Assembly (NCBI RefSeq): GCF_014207935.1
Contig: NZ_JACHLL010000001.1
Span: 558,001-622,000 of the forward strand
Source: Pseudomonas fluvialis
GTDB lineage: Bacteria; Pseudomonadota; Gammaproteobacteria; Pseudomonadales; Pseudomonadaceae
Direction of reading: 5' to 3'
Length of the DNA stretch: 64,000 bases
Notes under the pieces: model-generated
The model's input: the letters and a program-made list of their open reading frames with translations, nothing else
The model's database searches: none
Told to the model about the DNA's origin: nothing
Part shown: positions 54,620 through 62,248 of the stretch, piece by piece
Numbering within the stretch: position 1 is the stretch's first letter
Layout of the letters: the number at the start of each line of letters is the position of its first letter
Translations under genes and position numbers: made by a program

Positions 54620-55300
54620 TCAGGCGCCTGCCAATTTCTTGCGACCCTCGGCCGACAGGCTGCCTAGCAGAGTCTCGACAAACTCTTGCTGCAGAATGAA
54701 GGCCTCATCGTCGGCGAGACCGATCGAGGAGACCCGCACAATCATGCCATCGGGCACCGTGCCACGCAGTCCGTAGGAGAGCGCCAGCAACTTGGCCCCG
54801 GTGGCACTGGTGGCAATCTGATCGCCAATGATTGTCCAGTAAGTCAGCGGCTCTCGACGCTGCAGACGCTGCGCGATCAAGCGACGTACAGGAATTTCGT
54901 TTTGGGCAAAGCGGACTGTGCCCTGCTTGCTTTGTTCGATGCGAAATCCACTGGCCGGATAGCAGACATCCGGGACGTGCAGGTCATTGGAGCGGCTCTG
55001 GTTTTCGCCATAGGCAATCGACAGCATGACGCTGCGGCCCGTCGATCGCTGAATATAGGTACGCGCCAACACCTGCTGATAAATACGACTCTGCAGCTCG
55101 CCCGCCTGCGGATTCACCACGGCGGCACTCTGCCGCTCATCCAGCTCCCAACCGTCAAACTGATGCGGGACCAGCGTTTCCAGATCAAGCGTGGCGCCCT
55201 GGTCGGCCAGGCGCACCGTGGGGCGAACACTCCAGGCCAGCAAAGCTGCCAGCGCCATGATCAACAGCAGACTGAGCGCCCGACGCTGCAGGGTACTCAT
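54620..55300 (-). CDS. EpsI-family exosortase-associated protein
   Basis: A 226-residue protein with one N-terminal TM helix (about 8-25) and a periplasmic domain bearing the EpsI signature SNDLHVPDVCYPASGF (a His-x-Pro-[DE]-x-Cys-Tyr pattern). EpsI proteins are encoded next to, or fused to, exosortases and are thought to assist them or act on the sorted product. It overlaps the exosortase gene by four bases (ATGA), so the two are translationally coupled. The exact role is not known. Confidence 0.82.
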   Translation of the reverse strand: MSTLQRRALSLLLIMALAALLAWSVRPTVRLADQGATLDLETLVPHQFDGWELDERQSAAVVNPQAGELQSRIYQQVLARTYIQRSTGRSVMLSIAYGENQSRSNDLHVPDVCYPASGFRIEQSKQGTVRFAQNEIPVRRLIAQRLQRREPLTYWTIIGDQIATSATGAKLLALSYGLRGTVPDGMIVRVSSIGLADDEAFILQQEFVETLLGSLSAEGRKKLAGA

Positions 55301-56223
55301 GGCATCACCTCACTCGACTTTTCGCGTACGCACAGGCGAATCAGTGAGTCGGTTCCGATCACCAGAATAAAGGCGGTAGCGAACAACACCATGCCGGAAA
55401 AGCCATGCAGGTAGCCCTGTCCGACCTCATCACCGAAGTAATAGGTAATCAGCGAGAGCAGCATGACCCGAATCACGTTGGCGGTGAACGAAATCGGGAT
55501 GATCAGTGTTGCCAGCAGCGCATTGCGCAGCAGCGACTCATGGCGGAACAGATTCAGATAGAGCAACCCCAGCGCTTCCAGGGTCAGCAGCGTATGCAAG
55601 CCGGCGCACGCATCGGCGACCAGCAACTGATACTGGCCGATTTGCAGAATCACCCCAGTACGCGCAATCGGGTAGCCCAGGCCATAAAGGACCCATTCGG
55701 CGCAATACGACACAGCGATCTTCATCGGCATTGTGACCGCGGCAACCAGCAGCCCCGGCAGCGGGATCATGAACAGCATGAAGAACAGCGGAAACCAGGC
55801 CAGACGCAGCGCCCGCGGCCCGAAGAGCACCAGCAGAGCCCCGCCCAGAACCCAGATCAGCGAGCCCAGTTCAATAAATTCGATCGATTGGGAACGCCCA
55901 ATCACATACAGCGCCAGACCAATCAGCAGCAGCGTGCCGCCCACCCACAGGGCGGGGCGCTGCGCCGCTACCGGCCTGCAGATGAATTCTTCTCCGGCCT
56001 GGCGCAGCTGCGCCCAGTCGCGGTAGATCAGCCACAGGGCAATAGCCAGGATCATCGGCCCATGGGCCTGCCCTTCATCGCGCCACAGACCATTGAACAG
56101 GCGCCACAGGGTCGGCAAATAAAGCAGGGCCAAACCGGCCAGAGTAACCAGCAGGAAGGGTTCAATGCGCCGTTCGGCTCGGGAGACAGACAGTACAGCA
56201 GGGTCGGCAGACACGGTATTCAT
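55297..56223 (-). CDS. xrtB: exosortase (XrtB/EpsH-like)
   Basis: A 308-residue polytopic membrane protease/transpeptidase expected to cut PEP-CTERM proteins. About eight TM helices. Catalytic residues are visible: Cys206 in ADACAGLHTLL, Arg252 in ANVIRV and His273 in YLHGFSG. The gene pairing with EpsI and EpsD points to the exosortase B (methanolan EpsH) branch, not certain. The ATG at 56223 is used; the frame continues to 56304 but into the upstream gene. Its ribosome site is poor, and a terminator-like hairpin lies just before it, so expression is probably low compared with the substrate. Confidence 0.83.
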   Translation of the reverse strand: MNTVSADPAVLSVSRAERRIEPFLLVTLAGLALLYLPTLWRLFNGLWRDEGQAHGPMILAIALWLIYRDWAQLRQAGEEFICRPVAAQRPALWVGGTLLLIGLALYVIGRSQSIEFIELGSLIWVLGGALLVLFGPRALRLAWFPLFFMLFMIPLPGLLVAAVTMPMKIAVSYCAEWVLYGLGYPIARTGVILQIGQYQLLVADACAGLHTLLTLEALGLLYLNLFRHESLLRNALLATLIIPISFTANVIRVMLLSLITYYFGDEVGQGYLHGFSGMVLFATAFILVIGTDSLIRLCVREKSSEVMP

Positions 56224-56230
56224 CCTGAAC

Positions 56231-56260
56231 AGAGAAAGACCCCGCCACAGGACGGGGCCT
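56231..56260 (-). terminator. terminator-like hairpin between substrate and exosortase genes
   Basis: On the minus strand an eight-base-pair GC-rich stem (one G-U) with an eight-base loop is followed by TTTCTCT. It sits between the stop of the PEP-CTERM gene (56276) and the xrtB start (56223), so some transcripts should end here. Confidence 0.55.
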
Positions 56261-56275
56261 CCACACAGCAGCGAA

Positions 56276-56839
56276 TCAGGCCTGCTGTTTGCGACGACGG
56301 GCAAAGCCCACCATCAGACCGAGCCCCGCCAGCAGCATGGCGTAGGTTTCCGGCTCAGGCACCGGCGACACCGGACCGGCGCTGTCGACGTTGCTCAGAT
56401 TGACGCGAAAAAAGTCACCACGACCGTGATCGGTCAGCGGCTGCGAGTCGAAGCGGAAGCCCTGACTCAGCAACGAGCCATTGGAGAAGTTGCTGAAGGG
56501 CGTCACGCTCAGGCGGTAGTTACCCGCCGCCAGACTGGCAAAGCTCAGGCCGGAATCGTAGTAGGTCTGACCCGGGCCGACACTCGCGTTGTCATCGTTT
56601 TGGCCAACCTGCAGCCAGTCACTGCCACTCTGTTGCCAGATAGCGATGATCGGGTCGAAGTTCACGCCAGACTCGAACGAATCGGTCCAGGCACGCACGT
56701 TATTGGTAAGGCTAGACAGGGAAAAATCGAAAAATGCCACTTCGTTCCGATTTTCCAGCGAGCCGGTGAAGGTAAAGTCCAGCGCATTGGCGTTTACAGC
56801 AGCAGTGCTGAGCAACGCAGCAGCAAGCAGTCGTTTCAT
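56276..56839 (-). CDS. PEP-CTERM sorting domain protein, DVUA0089-like
   Basis: A 187-residue exported protein: signal peptide (MKRLLAAALLSTAAVNANA), a beta-rich region with FTFTGSLENRNEVAFFDF and the GLSFASLAAGNYRLSVTPFS pattern of DVUA0089-type domains, then the sorting tail: Pro161-Glu-Pro163, a TM helix (AMLLAGLGLMVGFA) and a basic end ARRRKQQA. This is a canonical PEP-CTERM signal, the substrate of an exosortase. The ATG at 56839 lies nine bases after AGGAG; ATG 56848 abuts it. First gene of the unit. What the mature protein does is unknown. Confidence 0.85.
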   Translation of the reverse strand: MKRLLAAALLSTAAVNANALDFTFTGSLENRNEVAFFDFSLSSLTNNVRAWTDSFESGVNFDPIIAIWQQSGSDWLQVGQNDDNASVGPGQTYYDSGLSFASLAAGNYRLSVTPFSNFSNGSLLSQGFRFDSQPLTDHGRGDFFRVNLSNVDSAGPVSPVPEPETYAMLLAGLGLMVGFARRRKQQA

Positions 56840-57272
56840 CGCATCCATCTCCTAGAGCCGAGATCATCTCATCCGTCGAACAGGTACTGCCTGCTCCCGT
56901 TCCCTATCCAGGAAGCCGGCACACGCCAACCTCCAAGATTCTGCACGCCCGACACCAGGCGCCTGCCACAGCTTCATCCACGACGAAGCCCCGCCGAGGC
57001 CGCTAAAGCTAGCAGGCCCCACGAACACGAAAGCGTGATGAGAAGTAACTGGGGAATGCTCTGCCCAACGGGCATGGCTGAGAAGCGAATGCAGTCTATT
57101 GCACAGCCGCTACGGCTTTTCACTCTGATCCCTGAGTCACACCACTGCACACCCTGTGTCGTCGAGGACAAACGCTGCTGATACTGGCCATTTGGCACAT
57201 CTGACGACGCGATGATGCGCCAGTAATCTGTCCTTTTCAAGCGCGCAGCTGGTTTCTTGACGGACGGATGAA
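56840..57272. other. 433-base intergenic region upstream of the PEP-CTERM gene
   Basis: No convincing gene. It is less GC-rich than its surroundings. It must hold the promoter of the exosortase unit. At 56942-56958 the minus strand has TGG-N9-GTGCA, a minimal sigma-54 -24/-12 spacing (GG-N10-GC), about 90 bases before the ribosome site; the -24 box is otherwise a poor match. I saw no tRNA or inverted repeat of note. The frame open from 56165 to 57181 on the plus strand is antisense. Confidence 0.4.
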
Positions 57273-57899
57273 TTAATCCTTTAACTGCGCCTTCATCCGA
57301 GCCACGGGCAGCCAATGCAGCAACACAAGCTGCCGCTCCGCTAGGTGGATGGTCAGCCCCTGCTCCGGATAAACCCACGCCTCACCCGCGGCCAGCTGCA
57401 AACGCAAGCGTGGCGGGCCGAAGGTCGGTAGCAGACTAGCTTCCGCCACCAGAGCGCTTCCAGGCTTGATCAACAACTGCGCAATCTTCTGCGGTCCCAG
57501 CTCATCGCGCAGACCGGCGCCGAGCGGTACCTCGCCGTCCGCCACCTGAGCGGCGGTGGCCTGTTGCAGGCTCTGGCGCTGCTCGCTAGTTAGACTCAGC
57601 TCAGCCTCGACCGCCCAGGTTCGACCGTTTTCCGCGAGCTCTGCGCGATAGAGCAGGCGCGGCCCCTCCAGACGGGGCTGCAGCCAGAGTTCGCCGGGAG
57701 CGGCATCGACCAGCTGCGCCAGGCTCAGGCGACCCTCGGCCAGCGGCTGCAGCAACGGCGCCTGCCAGCTCTTGAATTCCGCCAACGGCTCAGTCGGTGG
57801 CTGCGGTCGTAGCGCCAGGTAGGCCAGCAGAAAACTGCCGGCAGCCAACAGGGCAAACCACAGGTAATGCGCCGGGCGCAGACTGGCAAACGAGTTCAT
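57273..57899 (-). CDS. hypothetical protein with N-terminal anchor, next to rpoH
   Basis: A 208-residue protein with one TM helix near residues 10-30 and a periplasmic remainder, no domain recognised. The region AGELWLQPRLEGPRLLYRAE and later VYPEQGLTIHLAERQ look beta-rich. By position it equals the hypothetical PA0377, between mtgA and rpoH. The ATG at 57899 has GGAG six bases before it; a GTG at 57905 is in frame. It lies after the rpoH terminator, so it may have separate transcription or depend on readthrough. Confidence 0.75.
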   Translation of the reverse strand: MNSFASLRPAHYLWFALLAAGSFLLAYLALRPQPPTEPLAEFKSWQAPLLQPLAEGRLSLAQLVDAAPGELWLQPRLEGPRLLYRAELAENGRTWAVEAELSLTSEQRQSLQQATAAQVADGEVPLGAGLRDELGPQKIAQLLIKPGSALVAEASLLPTFGPPRLRLQLAAGEAWVYPEQGLTIHLAERQLVLLHWLPVARMKAQLKD

Positions 57900-57911
57900 C
57901 GACACTCCAGA

Positions 57912-57940
57912 AAAACAAAAGCCGCACTAGGTGCGGCTTT
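57912..57940 (-). terminator. terminator of rpoH
   Basis: GCCGCAC pairs with GTGCGGC over a TAG loop; on the minus strand it is followed by TTTTGTTTTT. Fifteen bases past the rpoH stop. Confidence 0.88.
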
Positions 57941-57955
57941 CAGATGCGAGGGAGA

Positions 57956-58810
57956 TCAGGCCTGAATCGAGCCCTTGAGCTTGTTCATGGCGTTCTTCTC
58001 CAGCTGGCGAATCCGCTCGGCGGAGACGTTGTACTTGGCAGCCAGGTCATGCAGGGTCGCCTTCTCCTCGGCCAGCCAGCGCTGGTGGAGGATGTCGCGA
58101 CTACGCTCGTCCAGGCTCTCCAGCGCCTCATGCAGATTGGCGGTCGAGCTGTCGCTCCAGTCCGCTTCCTCCAGCTGGCGCGCCGGGTCGTAACGATGAT
58201 CTTCCAGGTAGTGCGCCGGCGACTGGTAGGCGACATCGTCGTCGGCATCGGCTGCCGGATCGAAGGCCATGTCGCTGCCGGTCAGGCGGCTCTCCATCTC
58301 GCGCACTTCGCGGGCTTCCACCCCGAGGGAGTCGGCGACCGCATGTACTTCATCGTTGGTCAGCCAGGCCAGACGCTTCTTCTGGCTGCGCAGATTGAAG
58401 AACAGTTTGCGCTGCGCCTTGGTCGTGGCGACCTTGACGATGCGCCAGTTGCGCAGAATGAACTCGTGGATCTCCGCCTTGATCCAGTGCACGGCAAAGG
58501 ACACCAGGCGCACACCCATTTCCGGGTTGAAGCGCTTGACCGCCTTCATCAGGCCGACGTTGCCTTCCTGAATCAGGTCCGCCTGAGCCAGACCGTAGCC
58601 GGAGTAGCTCTTGGCAATGTGGACGACAAAACGCAGGTGCGCCATCACCATCTGCCGAGCGGCTTCCAGATCTTGCTGGTAGTAGAGACGCTCAGCCAGT
58701 TCGCGCTCCTGCTCCTGGGACAACAGGGCGATACCGTTGACCGCGTGCACGTAGGCCTCCAGGTTCGCACCGGGAGCCAGGGCATAGACAGGTTGCAAAG
58801 CAGTGGACAT
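57956..58810 (-). CDS. rpoH: heat-shock sigma factor RpoH (sigma-32)
   Basis: A 284-residue sigma factor directing heat-shock transcription. Visible: region 2 core [20 protein letters not shown] (20 residues) with [17 protein letters not shown], the RpoH-box-like [13 protein letters not shown], and region 4 [20 protein letters not shown]. The ATG at 58810 follows GGAGG by seven bases and gives the length of P. aeruginosa RpoH. The ftsX stop is 109 bases upstream; that spacer holds two overlapping promoters and a DnaA box. Confidence 0.97.
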   Translation of the reverse strand: MSTALQPVYALAPGANLEAYVHAVNGIALLSQEQERELAERLYYQQDLEAARQMVMAHLRFVVHIAKSYSGYGLAQADLIQEGNVGLMKAVKRFNPEMGVRLVSFAVHWIKAEIHEFILRNWRIVKVATTKAQRKLFFNLRSQKKRLAWLTNDEVHAVADSLGVEAREVREMESRLTGSDMAFDPAADADDDVAYQSPAHYLEDHRYDPARQLEEADWSDSSTANLHEALESLDERSRDILHQRWLAEEKATLHDLAAKYNVSAERIRQLEKNAMNKLKGSIQA

Positions 58811-58839
58811 GCGAATCCTCCGATTCACGAAACTCGCGC

Positions 58840-58867
58840 AGTGTAGCATTGCGGAGTTGGAGGGCAA
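58840..58867 (-). promoter_or_regulatory. candidate sigma-70 promoter of rpoH
   Basis: On the minus strand TTGCCC (58862-58867) and TACACT (58840-58845) are 16 bases apart, about 30 bases before the ATG at 58810. Four of six matches in each box. Confidence 0.45.
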
Positions 58868-58883
58868 GCCTGTGGATAAGTTC
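58857..58883 (-). promoter_or_regulatory. AlgU (sigma-E)-type promoter of rpoH
   Basis: On the minus strand GAACTT (58878-58883), preceded by G, is followed after exactly 16 bases by TCCAA (58857-58861). This fits the AlgU/sigma-22 pattern GAACTT-N16/17-TCnnA. An AlgU-dependent rpoH promoter is known in P. aeruginosa, so the match is expected biologically. Confidence 0.65.
58871..58879 (-). promoter_or_regulatory. DnaA box in the rpoH promoter
   Basis: TTATCCACA on the minus strand, a perfect DnaA 9-mer, lies at the start of the AlgU promoter spacer and overlaps the last two bases of the -35 box. In E. coli DnaA binds the rpoH promoter region and lowers transcription; the same is inferred here. 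Confidence 0.5.
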
Positions 58884-58919
58884 CGTAACAGATTGCCCGC
58901 ACAACAAAAATTCGACGAT

Positions 58920-59933
58920 TCAGCGAGGCGCCAGCTCACTCAGGTGGCGCGCCACCGCCAGCCAGGCGCCGACGTAACCGAGCAGTACCGCCGCCAGCAC
59001 CAGCGAAGCGGCGTCCGCACCCGGCACGCCGAGCAGGGCAAAGTCGCTGCCATACAGACCAGCCAGACGCACCACCGCGCTGTTCAGCCAGTCCAGACCA
59101 AAGGCCAGAATGCCCCAGGCCATCAGCCCGGCCCCGAGGCCATACATAGCGCCCATATAGAGGAACGGCCGGCGTACATAGCCGTCGGTGCCACCGACTA
59201 GCTTGATCACCTCGATCTCGGTGCGGCGGTTCTCGATAGCCAGACGAATGGTATTGCCGATCACCAGCAGCAGGGCCATGACCAGCAGCAGCGACAGCCC
59301 GAAGACAAAGTGGTCACCCAACTTGAGAATCGCCGTCAGGCGCTCGACCCAGACCAGATCCAGCTGGGCCAGCTCGACCGCGTTCAGCTCATCCAGGCGC
59401 AAGCGCAGCGACTCCAGAGCGGCCTTATCGACCTCCTTGGGCGTCACCAGAATCACCGCCGGCAGCGGATTATCCGGCAGTTCGCGCAGGGCATCGCCCA
59501 GCCCCGACTGCTGCTGGAACTCGTCCAGCGCCTGTTCGCGGCTGATCAGTTCGACCTCGGCCACATCCGGCATGGCGGCGATTTCGTCGCGCAGCTGCTG
59601 GCTGTCAGCCTCGCCGGCCTGAAGATCGAGGAACAGGGAAATCTGCGCCGCGCGCTGCCAGGAGCCACCGAGGCGCTCCAAGTTATCCAGCAGCAGGGAC
59701 AGCCCCATGGGCAGCGAGAGTGCCACGGCCATGACTAGGCAGGTGAAGAAGCTGCCGATCGGCTGTTTGGCCAGCCGGCGAAGGCTGTCGAGCAGGCTGG
59801 CGCGGTGGCTTTCCAGCCAGGCGCGGGTCAGGGTTTTCAGATCCGGGCCGGTCTGCTCGCTGCGCTTGCGCATCGGTGCGGTCGGCGTTGGCTCGTGTTT
59901 GACCGGGTTCGGTTTGCTGGCTGCGTCGCTCAT
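58920..59933 (-). CDS. ftsX: cell division protein FtsX
   Basis: A 337-residue ABC-type membrane subunit at the division septum; with FtsE it controls periplasmic peptidoglycan hydrolases. A basic cytoplasmic N-terminus, TM1 about 65-85, an extracytoplasmic loop with the FtsX ECD motif [15 protein letters not shown], then three TM helices after ~215. Overlaps ftsE by four bases. Confidence 0.95.
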   Translation of the reverse strand: MSDAASKPNPVKHEPTPTAPMRKRSEQTGPDLKTLTRAWLESHRASLLDSLRRLAKQPIGSFFTCLVMAVALSLPMGLSLLLDNLERLGGSWQRAAQISLFLDLQAGEADSQQLRDEIAAMPDVAEVELISREQALDEFQQQSGLGDALRELPDNPLPAVILVTPKEVDKAALESLRLRLDELNAVELAQLDLVWVERLTAILKLGDHFVFGLSLLLVMALLLVIGNTIRLAIENRRTEIEVIKLVGGTDGYVRRPFLYMGAMYGLGAGLMAWGILAFGLDWLNSAVVRLAGLYGSDFALLGVPGADAASLVLAAVLLGYVGAWLAVARHLSELAPR

Positions 59934-60598
59934 GCTGCTTCTCCGTCGCCGATCAGGCGGCCGCGCTGCAGGGTCAGCATGCGATGGCGCATGCGCGCGA
60001 TCAGGGCCAGGTCGTGACTGGCGATCAGCACGGTGGTGCCCAGACGATTGATATCTTCGAACACGCCCATGATTTCGGCGGCCAGACGCGGGTCGAGGTT
60101 GCCTGTAGGCTCATCCGCCAGCAGCAGAGCCGGCTGGTGCACCACCGCGCGGGCGATGCCGACGCGCTGCTGCTGACCGGTGGAAATGTCGGCCGGGTAG
60201 GCGTCGACTTTGTCCAGCAGGCTGACGCGCTCCAGCGCGGTACGCACGCGCTTGTCGATCTCCGGCTTGGACAGACCGAGGATCTGCAGCGGCAGGGCGA
60301 CGTTGTCGAACACGCTGCGATCGAACAGCAGCTGATGGTTCTGGAACACTACGCCGATCTGCCTGCGCAGGAACGGTATCTGCGCATTGCTGATGCGCGC
60401 CAGGTCCTGCCCGGCCAGCAGCAGCTTGCCACCGGTGGGGCGTTCCATGGCCAGCAGCAGGCGCAACAGGGTGCTCTTACCCGCGCCGGAATGGCCGGTG
60501 ATGAACAGGAACTCGCCGCGGCGCACGCGGAACGTCAGCTCATGCAACCCGACATGACCATTGGGATAGCGCTTGGCGACCTGCTCGAATCGAATCAT
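59930..60598 (-). CDS. ftsE: cell division ATP-binding protein FtsE
   Basis: A 222-residue ABC ATPase. Walker A GHSGAGKSTLL, Q-loop, signature STGQQQRVGIAR and Walker B LLADEPTGNLD are intact. The ATG at 60598 gives MIRFEQVAKRYPNGH; the longer frame lies in the spacer and ftsY. Thirteen bases after ftsY. Confidence 0.96.
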   Translation of the reverse strand: MIRFEQVAKRYPNGHVGLHELTFRVRRGEFLFITGHSGAGKSTLLRLLLAMERPTGGKLLLAGQDLARISNAQIPFLRRQIGVVFQNHQLLFDRSVFDNVALPLQILGLSKPEIDKRVRTALERVSLLDKVDAYPADISTGQQQRVGIARAVVHQPALLLADEPTGNLDPRLAAEIMGVFEDINRLGTTVLIASHDLALIARMRHRMLTLQRGRLIGDGEAA

Positions 60599-60611
60599 GG
60601 CTTCTCCGCGC

Positions 60612-62099
60612 TTACTTGGATTCTGCAAACAGGGCTTTGACGAAATCGTCGGCGACGAAGGTCCGCAGATCGTCGATGCCCTCACCCACGCCTATGTAAC
60701 GGATCGGCAGCGCCATCTGCTTGGCCAGGGCGAAGATCACCCCGCCCTTGGCGGTGCCATCCAGTTTGGTCAGGGCCAGACCGGTCAGATTCACGGTCTG
60801 GTTGAACTGCTTGGCCTGGTTGATGGCGTTCTGCCCGGTGCCGGCATCCAGCACCAGCAGGGTCTCGTGGGGCGCTGTTTCATCCAGTTTGCCGAGCACG
60901 CGGCGCACCTTCTTCAGCTCCTCCATGAGGTTGTCCTTGGTGTGCAGCCGCCCGGCGGTGTCGGCGATCAGCACATCGATACCGCGGGCCTTGGCCGCCT
61001 GCAGAGCATCGAAGATCACCGAGGCCGAGTCGGCACCGGTGTGTTGGGCGATCACCGGAATCTGGTTGCGCTCGCCCCAGACCTGCAACTGCTCGACGGC
61101 CGCCGCGCGGAAGGTATCGCCCGCCGCGAGCATGACCTTCTTGCCTTCGTTCTGCAGCTTCTTCGCCAGCTTGCCGATGGTGGTGGTCTTGCCGGCGCCG
61201 TTCACGCCGACCACCAGAATCACGTAGGGCTTGTGCGCGGTATCGATCAGCAGCGGCTGCTCGACCGGCTTGAGCAGGTCGTTGAGCTCCTGCTGCAGCG
61301 CCTTGTACAGCGCATCGCTGTCAGCCAGCTCCTTGCGCGCCACGCGCTTGGTCAGGCTCTGCACAATGGCAGTTGTAGCCTCAACACCCACGTCGGCGGT
61401 GAGCAGGCGGGTTTCCAGCTCGTCGAGCAGGTCGTCGTCGATAGCCTTCTTGCCGAGGAACAGGCTGGCCATGCCTTCGCCGAGACTGGCGCTGGTCTTC
61501 GACAGGCCCTGCTTGAGCCGGGCGAACCAGCCGCCCTGATTGTCGCCGGGCTTGGCCTGCTCGACCACGGCAGCCTCAACCGGCTCAGGAGGCACTTCCA
61601 CCTCGACCGGCAACATCACCGGAGCAATCGGCTCGGCTCCGGCATTGATGCGGAAGCGACTGAAGGCCGGACGCGGCGTCTCGTCAGCCACTACTGGCGC
61701 AGCAGACTCGACAACTGGCGTGCTGCTTAGCGCAGGCGCTGCCTCGGCCACCGGCATGACCGGTACAGGCTCGACTGGCAGTACAGGAGCCACCTCGCTG
61801 CTGGGCACTGGCGCAACAGACGCCTCAGTCACAACGCTGGCCACCGGCTCACTCGGGGCCGGCGCGACAGGCGCCGCCTCGGCGACCACGGCCGGGGCAC
61901 TCTCTTGCGCCGGGACTACAGCAGGAGCAGCCATAGGCTCCTGCGGCACGACTGCCGGCGCCGGCGTTTCCTGGGGTTTCTTGCGCAGCCAGCCGAACAT
62001 CGATTTCTTCTCGGCGGCCGGCTCAGCGGGGGCATTGCCCGCTACGGGGGGCTGGCCGGGTTGGGCCGGGGTCTTTTTATCGTCGTTGGAACCAAACAT
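60612..62099 (-). CDS. ftsY: signal recognition particle receptor FtsY
   Basis: A 495-residue SRP receptor GTPase. The first ~190 residues are a low-complexity Ala/Pro/Val/Glu membrane-targeting region after MFGSNDDKK and the FGWLRKKP patch; the NG domain follows with GVNGAGKTTTIGKLA, ADTAGRLHTKDNLM and LTKLDGTAKGGV. The ATG at 62099 is the family start. First gene of the ftsYEX operon; 149 bases to the divergent protease gene. Confidence 0.96.
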   Translation of the reverse strand: MFGSNDDKKTPAQPGQPPVAGNAPAEPAAEKKSMFGWLRKKPQETPAPAVVPQEPMAAPAVVPAQESAPAVVAEAAPVAPAPSEPVASVVTEASVAPVPSSEVAPVLPVEPVPVMPVAEAAPALSSTPVVESAAPVVADETPRPAFSRFRINAGAEPIAPVMLPVEVEVPPEPVEAAVVEQAKPGDNQGGWFARLKQGLSKTSASLGEGMASLFLGKKAIDDDLLDELETRLLTADVGVEATTAIVQSLTKRVARKELADSDALYKALQQELNDLLKPVEQPLLIDTAHKPYVILVVGVNGAGKTTTIGKLAKKLQNEGKKVMLAAGDTFRAAAVEQLQVWGERNQIPVIAQHTGADSASVIFDALQAAKARGIDVLIADTAGRLHTKDNLMEELKKVRRVLGKLDETAPHETLLVLDAGTGQNAINQAKQFNQTVNLTGLALTKLDGTAKGGVIFALAKQMALPIRYIGVGEGIDDLRTFVADDFVKALFAESK

Positions 62100-62248
62100 G
62101 GGTACAGGTATCTCAGGGGAGCGGCGCAGACTGGTTTTCAGGTCAACCACGGACCGGCGCGCCGCCCCGGAAAAGGATGGGGTATCCTAGCACCTCTTCG
62201 CCTGCCGGCGGTACGCCGCGCGGGCCGTCCAGAAGGTCAGCATTCACC

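Noticed and set aside
56165..57181. 338-codon plus-strand frame over the PEP-CTERM gene and spacer
   Set aside because: Antisense to a gene with signal peptide, sorting tail and ribosome site; product looks random.
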